Source: a virus. From it: 23,362 nucleotides of DNA. Under the pieces are notes generated by a model. It made no database searches. It was not told the origin of the DNA and worked only from the letters and a program-made list of their open reading frames with translations. Of the stretch, positions 1 through 7,398 are shown in pieces. The stretch is taken from positions 1 to 23,362 of the IMG/VR virus record IMGVR_UViG_3300030061_000832; one strand, 5' to 3'. Positions within the stretch are counted from its first letter, which is position 1. Each line of letters opens with the position of its first letter. A program made the position numbers and the translations under genes.

Positions 1-230
1 CTTAATATTTTTCTTTTAGGAACATCAGTGTTTATTTCTAATACCACTATATCGTCATCATGCTGACTTGCTTTTAAGGCGGTCTCATAATGTTCAGTGC
101 ACCATATACCTAAATTACCTGATCCTTGACGGTATTTTGCATACCATTGCCGGTCATGGTAACAACAGAACTTATCTCCCTTTATTTGTTCAGTTAAATA
201 TTTTCTTGGTAAACCATGATATAATAACAT
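1..230 (-). CDS. Small phage protein, 5' part only (runs off the left edge); ADP-ribosyltransferase-like pattern, tentative
   Basis: An open frame starts at ATG 230 and stays open to the window edge, giving 76 visible residues. Its ATG overlaps the stop codon of the upstream gene (TAATG), so the two are probably translationally coupled. The protein starts MLLYHGLPRKYL and contains GIWCTEHYETALKAS followed by DDIVVLEI. The order 'LYHG ... I..G ... G(I/V)W.T.....A...A ... VVLE(I/V)' resembles the first strands of ADP-ribosyltransferase-type folds, whose first catalytic residue is the His of YHG. That is a pattern impression only: the later strands and any catalytic Glu lie outside the window. 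It could equally be an unrelated small phage protein. Its existence as a gene is well supported; the function is not. Confidence 0.6.
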   Translation of the reverse strand, partial: MLLYHGLPRKYLTEQIKGDKFCCYHDRQWYAKYRQGSGNLGIWCTEHYETALKASQHDDDIVVLEINTDVPKRKIL

Positions 231-565
231 TATAATACTCCTACTGCTTTGCCAATTAAGGGCATTGTGTCTTCTCTGTCTGCTGTTTCTACTATTTTAA
301 ACTTAGCATCAGCATTTATTAAGTCTGTGTTCTTTTTGATTCTAAACATACCTTCTAAAACAAATATATTATCTTTATAATCATGGTCAAATATAGTTTG
401 CCAATATGCATAGTTGTTGTTAGTATCATCTATGTATGTGTGATACCATTTATAGTTGTCGTGTGGATCTAGCAGTTCTATTTCATTATAGAATCCGCCT
501 GGGATACTGTGACTTGCTCTGCTTGGGTGGACTTTTGCTACCACCATTGTGTTTTTAAAGTTCAT
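230..565 (-). CDS. Hypothetical phage protein, 111 aa, first gene after a late-type promoter
   Basis: Function not recognised. The protein is mixed alpha/beta in appearance and rich in Asp, Asn, Tyr and His (for example HDNYKWYHTYIDD and FDHDYKDN), with no signal peptide or membrane segment. An in-frame TTG at 592 would add nine residues. I prefer ATG 565 because AAAGGTGAG lies at ribosome-binding distance from it, and because TTG 592 would sit almost at the transcript end predicted from the GATAAATA box at 603-610. The leader to ATG 565 would be 32 bases, the same as predicted for the portal gene. It is followed by a coupled gene that leaves the window. It may belong to the late regulon, since it shares the promoter motif, but its role in the virion or cell is unknown. 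Confidence 0.75.
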   Translation of the reverse strand: MNFKNTMVVAKVHPSRASHSIPGGFYNEIELLDPHDNYKWYHTYIDDTNNNYAYWQTIFDHDYKDNIFVLEGMFRIKKNTDLINADAKFKIVETADREDTMPLIGKAVGVL

Positions 566-602
566 ATTCTCACCTTTGTTAGTGTTTGCCAATTACATAT
601 AT

Positions 603-610
603 TATTTATC
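603..610 (-). promoter_or_regulatory. GATAAATA late-type promoter box for the 230-565 gene
   Basis: The minus strand reads GATAAATA here in a non-coding gap. T4-type late promoters (TATAAATA) start transcription about six bases downstream of the box, which would put +1 near 597. That leaves a 32-base leader with an AGGTGAG ribosome binding site before ATG 565. The same octamer precedes two other late genes and an apparent RNA gene. No well-placed -35 and -10 pair of the sigma-70 type was seen. Confidence 0.6.
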
Positions 611-643
611 ATATAACTACAAAATAAGGGTGGAAATTGGGTC

Positions 644-680
644 AAAAAAAAGCCTAATACAGCAATGAATTAGGCTTTTT
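644..680 (-). terminator. Strong intrinsic terminator ending the 3' side of the structured RNA and the late operon
   Basis: AAAAAGCCTAAT (647-658) pairs perfectly with ATTAGGCTTTTT (669-680) across a 10-base loop. On the minus strand the stem is followed by eight T residues, so it is a textbook rho-independent terminator for leftward transcription. The plus-strand reading also has five T residues and may work in reverse. It separates the structured region 681-982 from the promoter at 603-610. Confidence 0.85.
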
Positions 681-871
681 ACTTGAATGTTGTGTTTTAT
701 ACTAGGAGCACCCTTATATAAAACACAGAACTTTCAAAATAATAATTCGGAGTTTAAACAGAATTATTTGAATCTATATAATAGAATTATAGGTGTGTAA
801 GGTATGCCATTGACTTTAAGTGCATATAACCGATTAATTCTGGAGTCATAATGTCTATATGCTAACGTCTC

Positions 872-891
872 AATTACTACAAGTAGTAATT
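872..891. repeat. Perfect 9-2-9 inverted repeat
   Basis: AATTACTAC (872-880) and GTAGTAATT (883-891) are exact reverse complements separated by two bases. As RNA it would be an 8-bp hairpin with a 4-base loop inside the proposed non-coding RNA. As DNA it could be a dyad operator. A second repeat of the same 9-2-9 geometry but a different sequence occurs at 21273-21292. Confidence 0.7.
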
Positions 892-987
892 TATGTTTTG
901 GCAAACATTGGTGAGATACCTTTTAGAAGATTATCATTTGAATGGCAATTCATTTGATAAGCCAATAACATTTGCCTTACACATATA

Positions 988-995
988 TATTTATC
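988..995 (-). promoter_or_regulatory. GATAAATA late-type promoter box for the structured RNA
   Basis: The minus strand reads GATAAATA followed by TATATG, with a predicted +1 near 982. It lies 26 bases beyond the stop codon of the last tail-operon gene (stop at 1021-1023) and faces away from it, towards a region with no protein gene. Its position a few bases before the first long stem of 644-982 is the main reason to propose an independent RNA gene. Confidence 0.55.
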
Positions 996-1020
996 TAAAG
1001 TTGGTGTATTTGGTGGGTTT

Positions 1021-1332
1021 TTATGACTTATTCAGTTCGCTTCTAGCCCAAGTTAAAGCACTAGCACCGCCCCAACCTAAATAGGCTTGTATAGCCGGTG
1101 ATTCTTCTGCACTTAGTCCTTTTGCTTTGGCTCTATCGTAGTTGTCTCTTGCTCTGCTTAGGTAACTGACCATTCTAAGTAGTGTTTGTCTACTAACATT
1201 GTCACCATTTGCAAGTTGATTAGCTCTAGCAAGTCCTACTCTGGTCATAGCACGTCTACTAGGAGGTGCTTTTTCTCTGGCTTCTAAGGCTTTTTTTGCA
1301 TTGTTTTGCACTGACTTTGGAGGTATAGGCAT
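1021..1332 (-). CDS. Small phage protein with a C-terminal 'W-G-G ... WAR' motif, 103 aa, function unknown
   Basis: The start is ATG 1332, which overlaps the stop of the upstream gene as TAATG; an upstream in-frame start at 1404 would lie inside that gene and is less likely. The protein is basic and soluble. Its C-terminal half carries a pattern that I recognise from many phage and prophage proteins: GLARANQLANG, then SRQTLLRMVSYLSRAR, then a short spacer and AYLGWGGASALTWAR. In other phages this module is found alone or at the ends of head-associated proteins, and its biochemical role is not known to me. Here it is the last gene of the late operon, next to a holin-like gene. No catalytic motif is visible. 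Confidence 0.75.
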   Translation of the reverse strand: MPIPPKSVQNNAKKALEAREKAPPSRRAMTRVGLARANQLANGDNVSRQTLLRMVSYLSRARDNYDRAKAKGLSAEESPAIQAYLGWGGASALTWARSELNKS

Positions 1333-1565
1333 TACATAATACCGCTGAATATAGCACCTAAAATAGTTATCAGTGTGCTGAATGTTGCACCTAGTATAAG
1401 CCATATTCTATTATCTAAACGGTCTAAACGTTCAATAAAAAATTGTCTATTATCTTTGACTGCTTCTTTGAGTTCATCAATATCATCTGCCATATGTGTT
1501 AGATGATTATCTTTGATAATCTCAATTTCTTTAGCAAGTTCTTGTGTAGTAACACGTTTAGCCAT
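1332..1565 (-). CDS. Holin- or XhlA-like small membrane protein with N-terminal coiled coil, 77 aa
   Basis: Residues about 8-52 are charged and heptad-like (for example ELKEAVKDNRQFFIERLDRLDNR), consistent with a coiled coil. Residues about 54-76 form one hydrophobic membrane segment ending at the C-terminus. This layout, a soluble helical part ending in 'DR.W' and then a single C-terminal transmembrane helix, is that of the haemolysin XhlA family of phage lysis-associated proteins and of some single-span holins. The position at the end of the late operon fits a role in host membrane lysis. However, no endolysin gene is visible in the window, so the lysis role is an inference. An AGAGAAG ribosome binding site precedes ATG 1565. 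It is followed by a coupled gene (TAATG). Confidence 0.7.
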   Translation of the reverse strand: MAKRVTTQELAKEIEIIKDNHLTHMADDIDELKEAVKDNRQFFIERLDRLDNRIWLILGATFSTLITILGAIFSGIM

Positions 1566-1566
1566 G

Positions 1567-1686
1567 TTACTTCTCTACTACTTGACCTTGTGCATTTATT
1601 TCATGTGTTCCAGCATCTAACTTAGCCTGCAAATCTGTTTTTTGTTGCTCTAGTTCTTCAACTGTTGGAAAATTATGTTCACTCAT
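1567..1686 (-). CDS. Small hypothetical protein, 39 aa
   Basis: The frame from ATG 1686 to TAA 1567-1569 encodes MSEHNFPTVEELEQQKTDL and 20 more residues, ending GQVVEK. Three things support it as a real gene. Its start overlaps the stop of the 152-residue gene by eight bases (ATGAGTGA), its stop lies one base before the ATG of the holin-like gene, and it fills an otherwise empty 113-base slot in a tightly packed operon. The predicted peptide is acidic, helical in its first half, and has no membrane segment. Function is unknown; a small partner of the adjacent coiled-coil membrane protein is possible but is only a guess from position. Confidence 0.6.
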   Translation of the reverse strand: MSEHNFPTVEELEQQKTDLQAKLDAGTHEINAQGQVVEK

Positions 1687-2137
1687 CTTCAAATCCTATT
1701 TTCTTTCTTAAGTCTGTTAGTTGTTGTTTGTCTTGCACTATAACACATGGAGTAGGAGTATTATTTTCCTTCTCATCTGGATGACTCCAAAATGCCGCTA
1801 AATGCAAATACTTACTTTCTATTTTATCTACTATTGATAACAATGTATCAATACTAGTTTGTTCATTGTATTCTAATAACAATGCTTCATGCTTACTAGC
1901 ACAAAATGAGGCTACCCATGTAAGTTCATTACCTGGATCACCTGTTTTAACATGTAAGATTTTATCCTGCATGTAATACTTTTTAGACCAGGGGCATACT
2001 GTGGCAATACTGTCAAAGTATGCAGACCAATCTACTTCTTTTTGGAACCTCTGTTCTTTTTCTTCTTTTTCTTCTTTGTTCCTCTGTTCTTTCCCATTGG
2101 CATAATCTTCTCCTTTAATTGTTGTTGTATCCAACAT
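1679..2137 (-). CDS. Hypothetical protein with Lys/Glu-rich N-terminus, 152 aa
   Basis: I do not recognise the family. Residues about 15-30 are almost entirely Lys, Glu, Gln and Arg, encoded by a short purine repeat on the minus strand (2045-2095), and are probably a helical linker. The remainder looks globular, with several aromatic residues and Cys (for example VCPWSKKYYMQDKILHV and AAFWSHPDEKE). The start ATG 2137 lies 18 bases after the fibre stop codon, with only a weak AAAGAG-type ribosome binding site. It sits directly downstream of the long tail fibre gene, a place often used for fibre chaperones or small receptor-binding accessories, but nothing in the sequence confirms this. Confidence 0.7.
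   Translation of the reverse strand: MLDTTTIKGEDYANGKEQRNKEEKEEKEQRFQKEVDWSAYFDSIATVCPWSKKYYMQDKILHVKTGDPGNELTWVASFCASKHEALLLEYNEQTSIDTLLSIVDKIESKYLHLAAFWSHPDEKENNTPTPCVIVQDKQQLTDLRKKIGFEDE
2045..2095. repeat. Short purine/pyrimidine slippage-prone repeat inside a gene
   Basis: The minus strand carries repeated 9-base units of the type AAAGAAGAA, flanked by two copies of AAAGAACAGAGG. They encode KEQR, KEE, KEE, KEQR in the 152-residue protein. Gain or loss of a 9-base unit would keep the frame, so length variation among relatives is to be expected. Confidence 0.6.
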
Positions 2138-2155
2138 CGTTACTCTTTAAATTTA

Positions 2156-5100
2156 TTACATTGCACTTTGCGTTATTTTCTGCCAAGCACTACCATTGTA
2201 AACACACACTTGGTTGAGTGTTGTATTAAATACCATATCACCTGCTAACGGTCCACTTAGTGCATTTATTTGTGTAGTGTTTAAGTTTTGTAAACGTAAA
2301 CTTGAACTAAATTCTGTTCTAGCGGCTGAAAGTTCTACTTTATCACTGCTATTAGTGTGATCTCTTAATATTAAGTTACCACTACTTTGTTCGTTAGTAA
2401 TATCCCATTGTGCTTTTGCAGAACTGTTTGCTTCATGTGTGCTTATTCTTATTGTAGCATTACCTTTAGAATCATAGTTAAAACCACTTGTATTATCAAA
2501 TGTTTGTCCTGATTTAGGTTGTATTTCTACTAGTGTTCCTGCTTTACTGCTTAAATATCCAGCACCTAAGAATGAGTGGAATTCATGCAATTCATCTGGG
2601 AACCTATTCTGGGTATATGTAGCATTACCTGTTGACCCGTCTGCACCATAGTCTCTTTGTGGTCTTAAACTAACTGTGCCATCTGGTTTTGCGGCAATAA
2701 TAGTATTACCTGCCTGGTTTGCAATAAATGTGCTTGGAATACCACCACTTGATACGTTTGCACCATTTCTATAACTTGTTTTGTGTGTATTAGTAATATA
2801 CAAGTCTGCACTAGCAACATTGTCTGTTGTTGCTCTGTCTTTTGCAGTTTGAACTATTATACCACTAGGCGCATAGAATGGATCTACAGCAGTTAAGTCA
2901 GCACTTCTACCACTAAAGTTTATTTTACCAATTGTGACATTACTGCCTACTGCTAAACTTGTTGAACTTCTGTTTGAACTTTTACCACCTATTGCCCTAA
3001 AGTCAATAGTAGGTGAGTTAAGTTGTCTTGCATCACTTATATTATTACCACTTTGTCCTAAGAATGTTGTCCATTTAGGAAGAGCATTACCATCTGCGGC
3101 AGATAAAGCAATAAAGTTATTGTCTTGATAGTTATAAAAGTTAAATTTATTCTGTGGAGCATTATCAACAGTATAAGTTGTTTCTCCATCTAATTCTGAT
3201 GCTACACCCTGCAAACTTGCTACTGCAGGTTGTAATACTTCTGTTCCTGATGTTGTAACGTCTGGTGTTAAACTGTTACCAATAAGTAAACTACCGTCTG
3301 AGAGTTTAAATCCACTACCTGATTCACTACTTAATTTTGGTATGTTACGCATATTAACATTTGCTAAGTTAACTGTTGAGGCACCACCACTAGTATTATA
3401 AGGAATTCTATCTAATGTTACATTAGATAATGTTTGTGGTAAATCATATTCACTGTATCTAGGTCTTGTTCCTGCATAAGGTATTTGTGTATTTGCAGTA
3501 TCAGTATCAACTGACATCCCAATATTTTGTGTGCTACTAAACAAGTTAGGAACTAACAATGCACTAAATCCACTACCACCGGCGGCTACAGCACTTGTAA
3601 AGTTTTCACTAAATGTAGCAACGTTACCACTTATGCTTGTCATATGTGCTGTTTTTGGTAAATGACCTGTTTCACTAGCAGATGCTAACACATACAAAGT
3701 CCAACCTTTTGCATTTGCACCAGCACCACCTGATCCTGTTGCGTTAGTAAGGGCCGCTTCTGCTGTTGCACCTAAACCAAAACTGCTTGTAAATGCTGTT
3801 GCACTAGTTTGTCTACCTAAAAATACAGTGGTTCCAAAAGCACCACCAAATAATGGTGCAAATGTTAATTCATTACTACCACTACTTGCACTAACTTGAC
3901 ACATTAATGATTTGAAACCTACGTTGTCAAAACTTGTATGTGTATCTGCTTCTTTTACACCATAACCACTTGTGTCTACATCTAATATTCTACTTCCGCC
4001 TGTTCCTGCTACAAGTTCTTTTTCTAACCTTATTCTGCCTAAATAATTTAAATCAGCATTTGCGGCATTTGTGCCTGCTCTTATTCTAACGTTTGGTGCA
4101 TCTGTTCCATATGCTAATATTCTTGAAACGCCCATTTGTGTTGTTGCTTGAACTATGTTTGCATTTATGTCACCACTTGGTTTCAATGAAATGTTTGAAT
4201 CACTGCCCAAACCTAACACTATATTTGCTGTAGAAGTAATATTTCCTTGTGTGCTTTCCAGAGTGTCAATATCCATGTTTACAAATTTTGCATTTGCATT
4301 TGATGTTAATATACCTGTTAAAGTTCCACCACCAGCATTTATATTTGCTGTTGTTGTTATGTTACTTGTAGAATCTATTGCACCTCTATGTGTGCCCAAT
4401 ATGTTACCACCACTTACGTTTGCTGTTGTTGTTATATTACTTGTAGAATCTATTGCACCTCTATGTGTGCCTAATATATTACCACCACTTATGTTTGCTG
4501 TTGTTGTTATATTACTATCAGAACTAATTGCTGTTGTGATGTTATCTAAACTGTCTACAAATGCCGCATTTGCTCTAGCATTTGTAAAATATAAATTTGT
4601 GCCTTCTGCCAAATCGGCTGTGTCTAAACCTGCTAGACTGCTTGGTGAACCTGTAACATTACCTGTAATGTTACCTATAAATGTTCCTAACACATTGCCT
4701 GCACTAATGTTAGCAGTAGTTGTAATATTAGAAGTTGTGTTAACTTCTCCTTTTACAATACCTAAAACATTTCCACCACTAATATTTGCTGTTGTTGTAA
4801 TATTACTTGTAGAATCTATTGCACCTCTTACTGTGCCTAATATATTACCACCACTTATGTTTGCAGTAGTTGTAATATTGCCTGTTAAATTTGTTAAAGC
4901 ACCAGTGTAAGCCGCTATGGCTGTATTTGCTCTAGCAGTTGTATAGTATAAATTTGTGCCTTCTGCTAGGTCACTAGTGCTAGCCGCTATTTTATATTCT
5001 GTGCTACCATCATTACTAAATTTCCAAGCATCTCCAGTTTCATCCCATTTGACGTAAGTGTTTGAACTTGAACCTCTGTCAACAAATAGTTGACTGTTTG

Positions 5101-6544
5101 CACTCGGTGTTCCTGTTTGTCCAAACTGTAATGTAATATTTCTGTCTTCAACAAACAAGTCTGTAACAGTTTCTGAATTAATGTTTCCGGTTACATTTAA
5201 GTTGCCGGTTATACTTGCTCCATTACCTACTGTAAGTGTTCCACCTGTAGATAAATTTCCACCAGTAATATTACCTGTAACTGATGCAGTTGTTGTAAGT
5301 GTTAACTCATCACCTGCTATTAATCTAGCATTTAAAATATTACCTTTATTGCTAGTTTTATTCATAACAATTTCTGGAGTGTCTAATGATGCAGTTATAT
5401 AAACATTACCATCAGTTCCACTAACACCCATGGCTTGAACATTTGCAAAGAATATTCTATTTCCTACATATAAATTGTTTGTTTGAACATTTGCAGTATT
5501 AACAGGAAGATATGCCGCAACTTGGGTGTTGCCATAACTACTTACTATGCCTGTCAATTCGCTACCATTACCTTTATAATAACTAGCCTCTATATTACCT
5601 GAAGAAGTAATATTGCCCACTCTAGTTATGGTATTAGTTTCTATATTGTTTGCTATAAATGTGTTATTTGGACGATTCCATAAAACACCTGTTTGATATG
5701 ATGCTGAACTATTATCTTCGGATTGCCCATATCCCATGAACCATCCGCCTATATTACCTTTAGATGGATGAGTTGTATTTGCCAAATATTGTATAAATGG
5801 TTCGTTACTGCTTGGTAATTGTCCTGCTATTCTAACTACTGCATTAGCATTTGAATGCCCCCAAGATATTTCTGCTTTTGAAGTTGCATTACCAAAGTTA
5901 AAATCTACTGTGTTGAAACCACTTCCATCAAAACCTTTTAATTGTAAATCGTTTGTTGCTGAAGCAAGAATATGTGGTGTTGTTGAATCTGTTAATTCAA
6001 TATAGCCGCCTGTTGTAATATTTTTAGTTGCACTTATATTTGCAGTTGTGTTTATGTTGCCGGTCATATTGGTCATAGCACCTGTATATGCCGCTATTGC
6101 ACTATTTGACCTTGCTGTTGTATAATATAAATTTGTTGAGCCTTCTGTTAAAGCATCTGTATTTACAGTTGCGCCTGATGTTGTAAAGTATTTGTTAGTA
6201 GAGCCTTGCGTAAGATCGTCTGTGGTCTTGCCACTGAATACAGCATTTGAATCAATGCTGATAACACCTGAGCTTAATTGCATTGGTGATGTTGCACTAA
6301 AGTGACTTCTTACTTCACTGGCACTTGGTCCTGTATAATTTATTACACCAGTTGCATTTGAATATGTTAAACTGCCGTCTCCACCACTGTCAGTTACACT
6401 AATTGCTTCTCTAACTGCGGCATTACTAACAGCACTAACTGTTGCAAAACTGATGTTTGCTGGTGTATTTGTTACTGTTACAACGTTACTGGTGCTGTTT
6501 ACACTTATGTTGGATGCTGTTTCTGTTACTACTATGTTAGCCAT
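2156..6544 (-). CDS. Long repeat-rich tail fibre or side-tail protein, 1462 aa
   Basis: The protein is dominated by Ser, Thr, Asn, Gly and Ile with few charged residues, as expected of a trimeric beta-rich phage fibre. Near residues 110-165, 535-560 and 640-665 it has three copies of an 'L.EGTNLYYTTARAN' element. Around residues 550-630 and 695-770 it has two groups of 25-residue repeats of the form SNITTTANISGGNILGT..GAIDST. The C-terminus ends with a motif common in phage fibres, GDMVFNTTLNQVCVYNGSAW. The N-terminal part would attach to the tail and the distal part would meet the host surface; that is family knowledge. AAAGGAGAT precedes ATG 6544. The upstream 261-residue gene ends 11 bases away, and both are probably driven by the promoter at 7399. 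No chaperone-type self-cleaving Ser/Asp peptidase domain was evident at the C-terminus. Confidence 0.85.
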   Translation of the reverse strand: MANIVVTETASNISVNSTSNVVTVTNTPANISFATVSAVSNAAVREAISVTDSGGDGSLTYSNATGVINYTGPSASEVRSHFSATSPMQLSSGVISIDSNAVFSGKTTDDLTQGSTNKYFTTSGATVNTDALTEGSTNLYYTTARSNSAIAAYTGAMTNMTGNINTTANISATKNITTGGYIELTDSTTPHILASATNDLQLKGFDGSGFNTVDFNFGNATSKAEISWGHSNANAVVRIAGQLPSSNEPFIQYLANTTHPSKGNIGGWFMGYGQSEDNSSASYQTGVLWNRPNNTFIANNIETNTITRVGNITSSGNIEASYYKGNGSELTGIVSSYGNTQVAAYLPVNTANVQTNNLYVGNRIFFANVQAMGVSGTDGNVYITASLDTPEIVMNKTSNKGNILNARLIAGDELTLTTTASVTGNITGGNLSTGGTLTVGNGASITGNLNVTGNINSETVTDLFVEDRNITLQFGQTGTPSANSQLFVDRGSSSNTYVKWDETGDAWKFSNDGSTEYKIAASTSDLAEGTNLYYTTARANTAIAAYTGALTNLTGNITTTANISGGNILGTVRGAIDSTSNITTTANISGGNVLGIVKGEVNTTSNITTTANISAGNVLGTFIGNITGNVTGSPSSLAGLDTADLAEGTNLYFTNARANAAFVDSLDNITTAISSDSNITTTANISGGNILGTHRGAIDSTSNITTTANVSGGNILGTHRGAIDSTSNITTTANINAGGGTLTGILTSNANAKFVNMDIDTLESTQGNITSTANIVLGLGSDSNISLKPSGDINANIVQATTQMGVSRILAYGTDAPNVRIRAGTNAANADLNYLGRIRLEKELVAGTGGSRILDVDTSGYGVKEADTHTSFDNVGFKSLMCQVSASSGSNELTFAPLFGGAFGTTVFLGRQTSATAFTSSFGLGATAEAALTNATGSGGAGANAKGWTLYVLASASETGHLPKTAHMTSISGNVATFSENFTSAVAAGGSGFSALLVPNLFSSTQNIGMSVDTDTANTQIPYAGTRPRYSEYDLPQTLSNVTLDRIPYNTSGGASTVNLANVNMRNIPKLSSESGSGFKLSDGSLLIGNSLTPDVTTSGTEVLQPAVASLQGVASELDGETTYTVDNAPQNKFNFYNYQDNNFIALSAADGNALPKWTTFLGQSGNNISDARQLNSPTIDFRAIGGKSSNRSSTSLAVGSNVTIGKINFSGRSADLTAVDPFYAPSGIIVQTAKDRATTDNVASADLYITNTHKTSYRNGANVSSGGIPSTFIANQAGNTIIAAKPDGTVSLRPQRDYGADGSTGNATYTQNRFPDELHEFHSFLGAGYLSSKAGTLVEIQPKSGQTFDNTSGFNYDSKGNATIRISTHEANSSAKAQWDITNEQSSGNLILRDHTNSSDKVELSAARTEFSSSLRLQNLNTTQINALSGPLAGDMVFNTTLNQVCVYNGSAWQKITQSAM
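4286..4900 (-). repeat. In-gene 75-bp (25-residue) tandem repeats of the tail fibre
   Basis: Two groups of about three units each share the pattern SNITTTANISGGN(I/V)LG. Two units beginning at plus-strand positions 4364 and 4439 are exactly 75 bases apart and nearly identical, and a third close copy begins near 4804. The groups are separated by an LAEGTNLYFTNARAN element. The nucleotide identity between units is high enough for recombination to change copy number. Confidence 0.8.
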
Positions 6545-6555
6545 TTATATCTCCT

Positions 6556-7341
6556 TTAACCTGTTGCTGTAACGGTTATAGTTATATCTGGTGCACCACC
6601 GCCACCTAAACTGCTGTCTAGAATGTTGATAGTATCTCCAACTACATAGTCTGATCCTCGTGTAATAATGTCGAATTCGCATACACCATTGGCTAAAACT
6701 AATGCTTGGAATGTTGCTCCACTTCCTGCTTGTCCTGTAGATGCACTTGGTCCAGTAACTACACCACTTACACCTGTGTAAGTGCCTGCTGTTCTACTTG
6801 CACTTGCTGTCCCGGCTCCTGTAAATGTGCTTATAGCACCTGTGCCAATTGGTAAAAATACGTTACTTAATCTTGGATTTCCAACTGTGACACCCGGTTC
6901 GTATCTTTGGATTTGAGCATGTCTATGGCTTTCTGTTACATTTGGTGTTGTAGAAGAATCTGTCCACGTTACACTTACAACATTAACAGGAACATTTGCT
7001 CTTGCATCAGGCTCAATTGGTCCAGTATATAAATCTGCAGGAATAGTAATGTTTACTGTTCCGTCTGCGTTACTTACTGGGTTTACGTTACCTGCGCCTA
7101 CTGTTACATTAGCATATACGCCAACTACATTACTGTTAGTAAAGTTTGGTTGTCCGTCTGCCGCGTTATAAGTTAAATTGTCAACTATGATAGTTTGACT
7201 TTCAATAGAAAAACTATATGTGGCTATATTAGCCGGATAGTCATATTGATATGTTTTTTGTGTAGATGGAAATGTTTCTGAAACAACTACGTTGTTTGCA
7301 CCACCAATATATTGTGAAAAGGATAGTAATCTACCTGCCAT
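6556..7341 (-). CDS. Virion structural protein, probably tail or baseplate, 261 aa
   Basis: No named family was recognised with certainty. The protein is beta-rich and low in charge. It ends with CEFDIITRGSDYVVGDTINI followed by a Gly-rich turn and DITITVTATG. This 'G.(D/G)Y.VGDTI.I' element recurs in tail and baseplate proteins of marine phages. A central stretch (about residues 168-212) is rich in Gly, Ser, Ala and Thr. AGGAG lies just upstream of ATG 7341. It is the first gene after the GATAAATA box at 7399-7406 and has a 52-base leader containing a hairpin, so it may head its own late transcript together with the long fibre gene. A role at the fibre attachment site is inferred only from this adjacency. 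Confidence 0.7.
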   Translation of the reverse strand: MAGRLLSFSQYIGGANNVVVSETFPSTQKTYQYDYPANIATYSFSIESQTIIVDNLTYNAADGQPNFTNSNVVGVYANVTVGAGNVNPVSNADGTVNITIPADLYTGPIEPDARANVPVNVVSVTWTDSSTTPNVTESHRHAQIQRYEPGVTVGNPRLSNVFLPIGTGAISTFTGAGTASASRTAGTYTGVSGVVTGPSASTGQAGSGATFQALVLANGVCEFDIITRGSDYVVGDTINILDSSLGGGGAPDITITVTATG

Positions 7342-7364
7342 TGTGCTCTCCTGTTGGAAATTGC

Positions 7365-7388
7365 GTAAGGAGAGTGTTCTCTCGTTAC
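7365..7388 (-). promoter_or_regulatory. 5' leader hairpin of the 261-residue structural gene
   Basis: GTAA (7365-7368) and GAGAG (7370-7374) pair with CTCTC (7379-7383) and TTAC (7385-7388), with one mismatch and a four-base loop. It would form about five bases after the predicted +1 at 7393. A hairpin at the extreme 5' end can stabilise an mRNA. There is no T-tract after it, so it is not a terminator. Confidence 0.5.
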
Positions 7389-7398
7389 CTTATTGCAT

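Larger units (their letters stand above)
644..982 (-). ncRNA. Candidate structured non-coding RNA, about 340 nt, with its own promoter and terminator
   Basis: There is no convincing protein gene on either strand between 681 and 1020. The minus-strand RNA expected from the GATAAATA box at 988-995 would begin near 982. It would immediately form a long imperfect stem: 971-976 with 900-905, then 962-966 with 907-911, then 955-960 with 931-936, closed by GAAT/ATTC around a TGCC loop. Further elements are a perfect 9-bp inverted repeat at 872-891, a weak TGACT/AGTCA stem between about 810 and 848, a perfect 8-bp stem (741-748 with 761-768), and a perfect 11-bp stem (691-701 with 717-727, 15-base loop). 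The RNA ends in the terminator at 644-680. Promoter, folded body and terminator together argue for a discrete RNA gene. An alternative is a processed 3' UTR of the tail operon. I could not match it to a known RNA family. Confidence 0.6.

Noticed and set aside
566-592. TTG 592 as start of the 111-residue gene
   Set aside because: It would be within a few bases of the predicted transcript start, whereas ATG 565 has a good AGGTGAG site.
787-849. A 20-residue minus-strand frame (MTPELIGYMHLKSMAYLTHL) inside the proposed RNA
   Set aside because: No Shine-Dalgarno sequence precedes it and its length is within chance expectation. It would only matter if conserved in relatives.
893-1084. Plus-strand frame of 63 codons across the structured RNA region and the end of the 103-residue gene
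   Set aside because: It overlaps a real minus-strand gene, has no credible ribosome binding site and its content is the complement of strong stems and AT-rich promoter DNA.
4286-4900. CRISPR array
   Set aside because: The 75-bp periodicity is protein-coding repeat structure. There are no short palindromic repeats with unique spacers and no cas genes.
4155-4910. Open plus-strand frame of 251 codons opposite the fibre gene
   Set aside because: It mirrors the repeat-rich minus-strand fibre. Its composition (repeated VVVILLVESIAPL) is the antisense of ITTTANIS-type repeats, and no ribosome binding site or coupling supports it.
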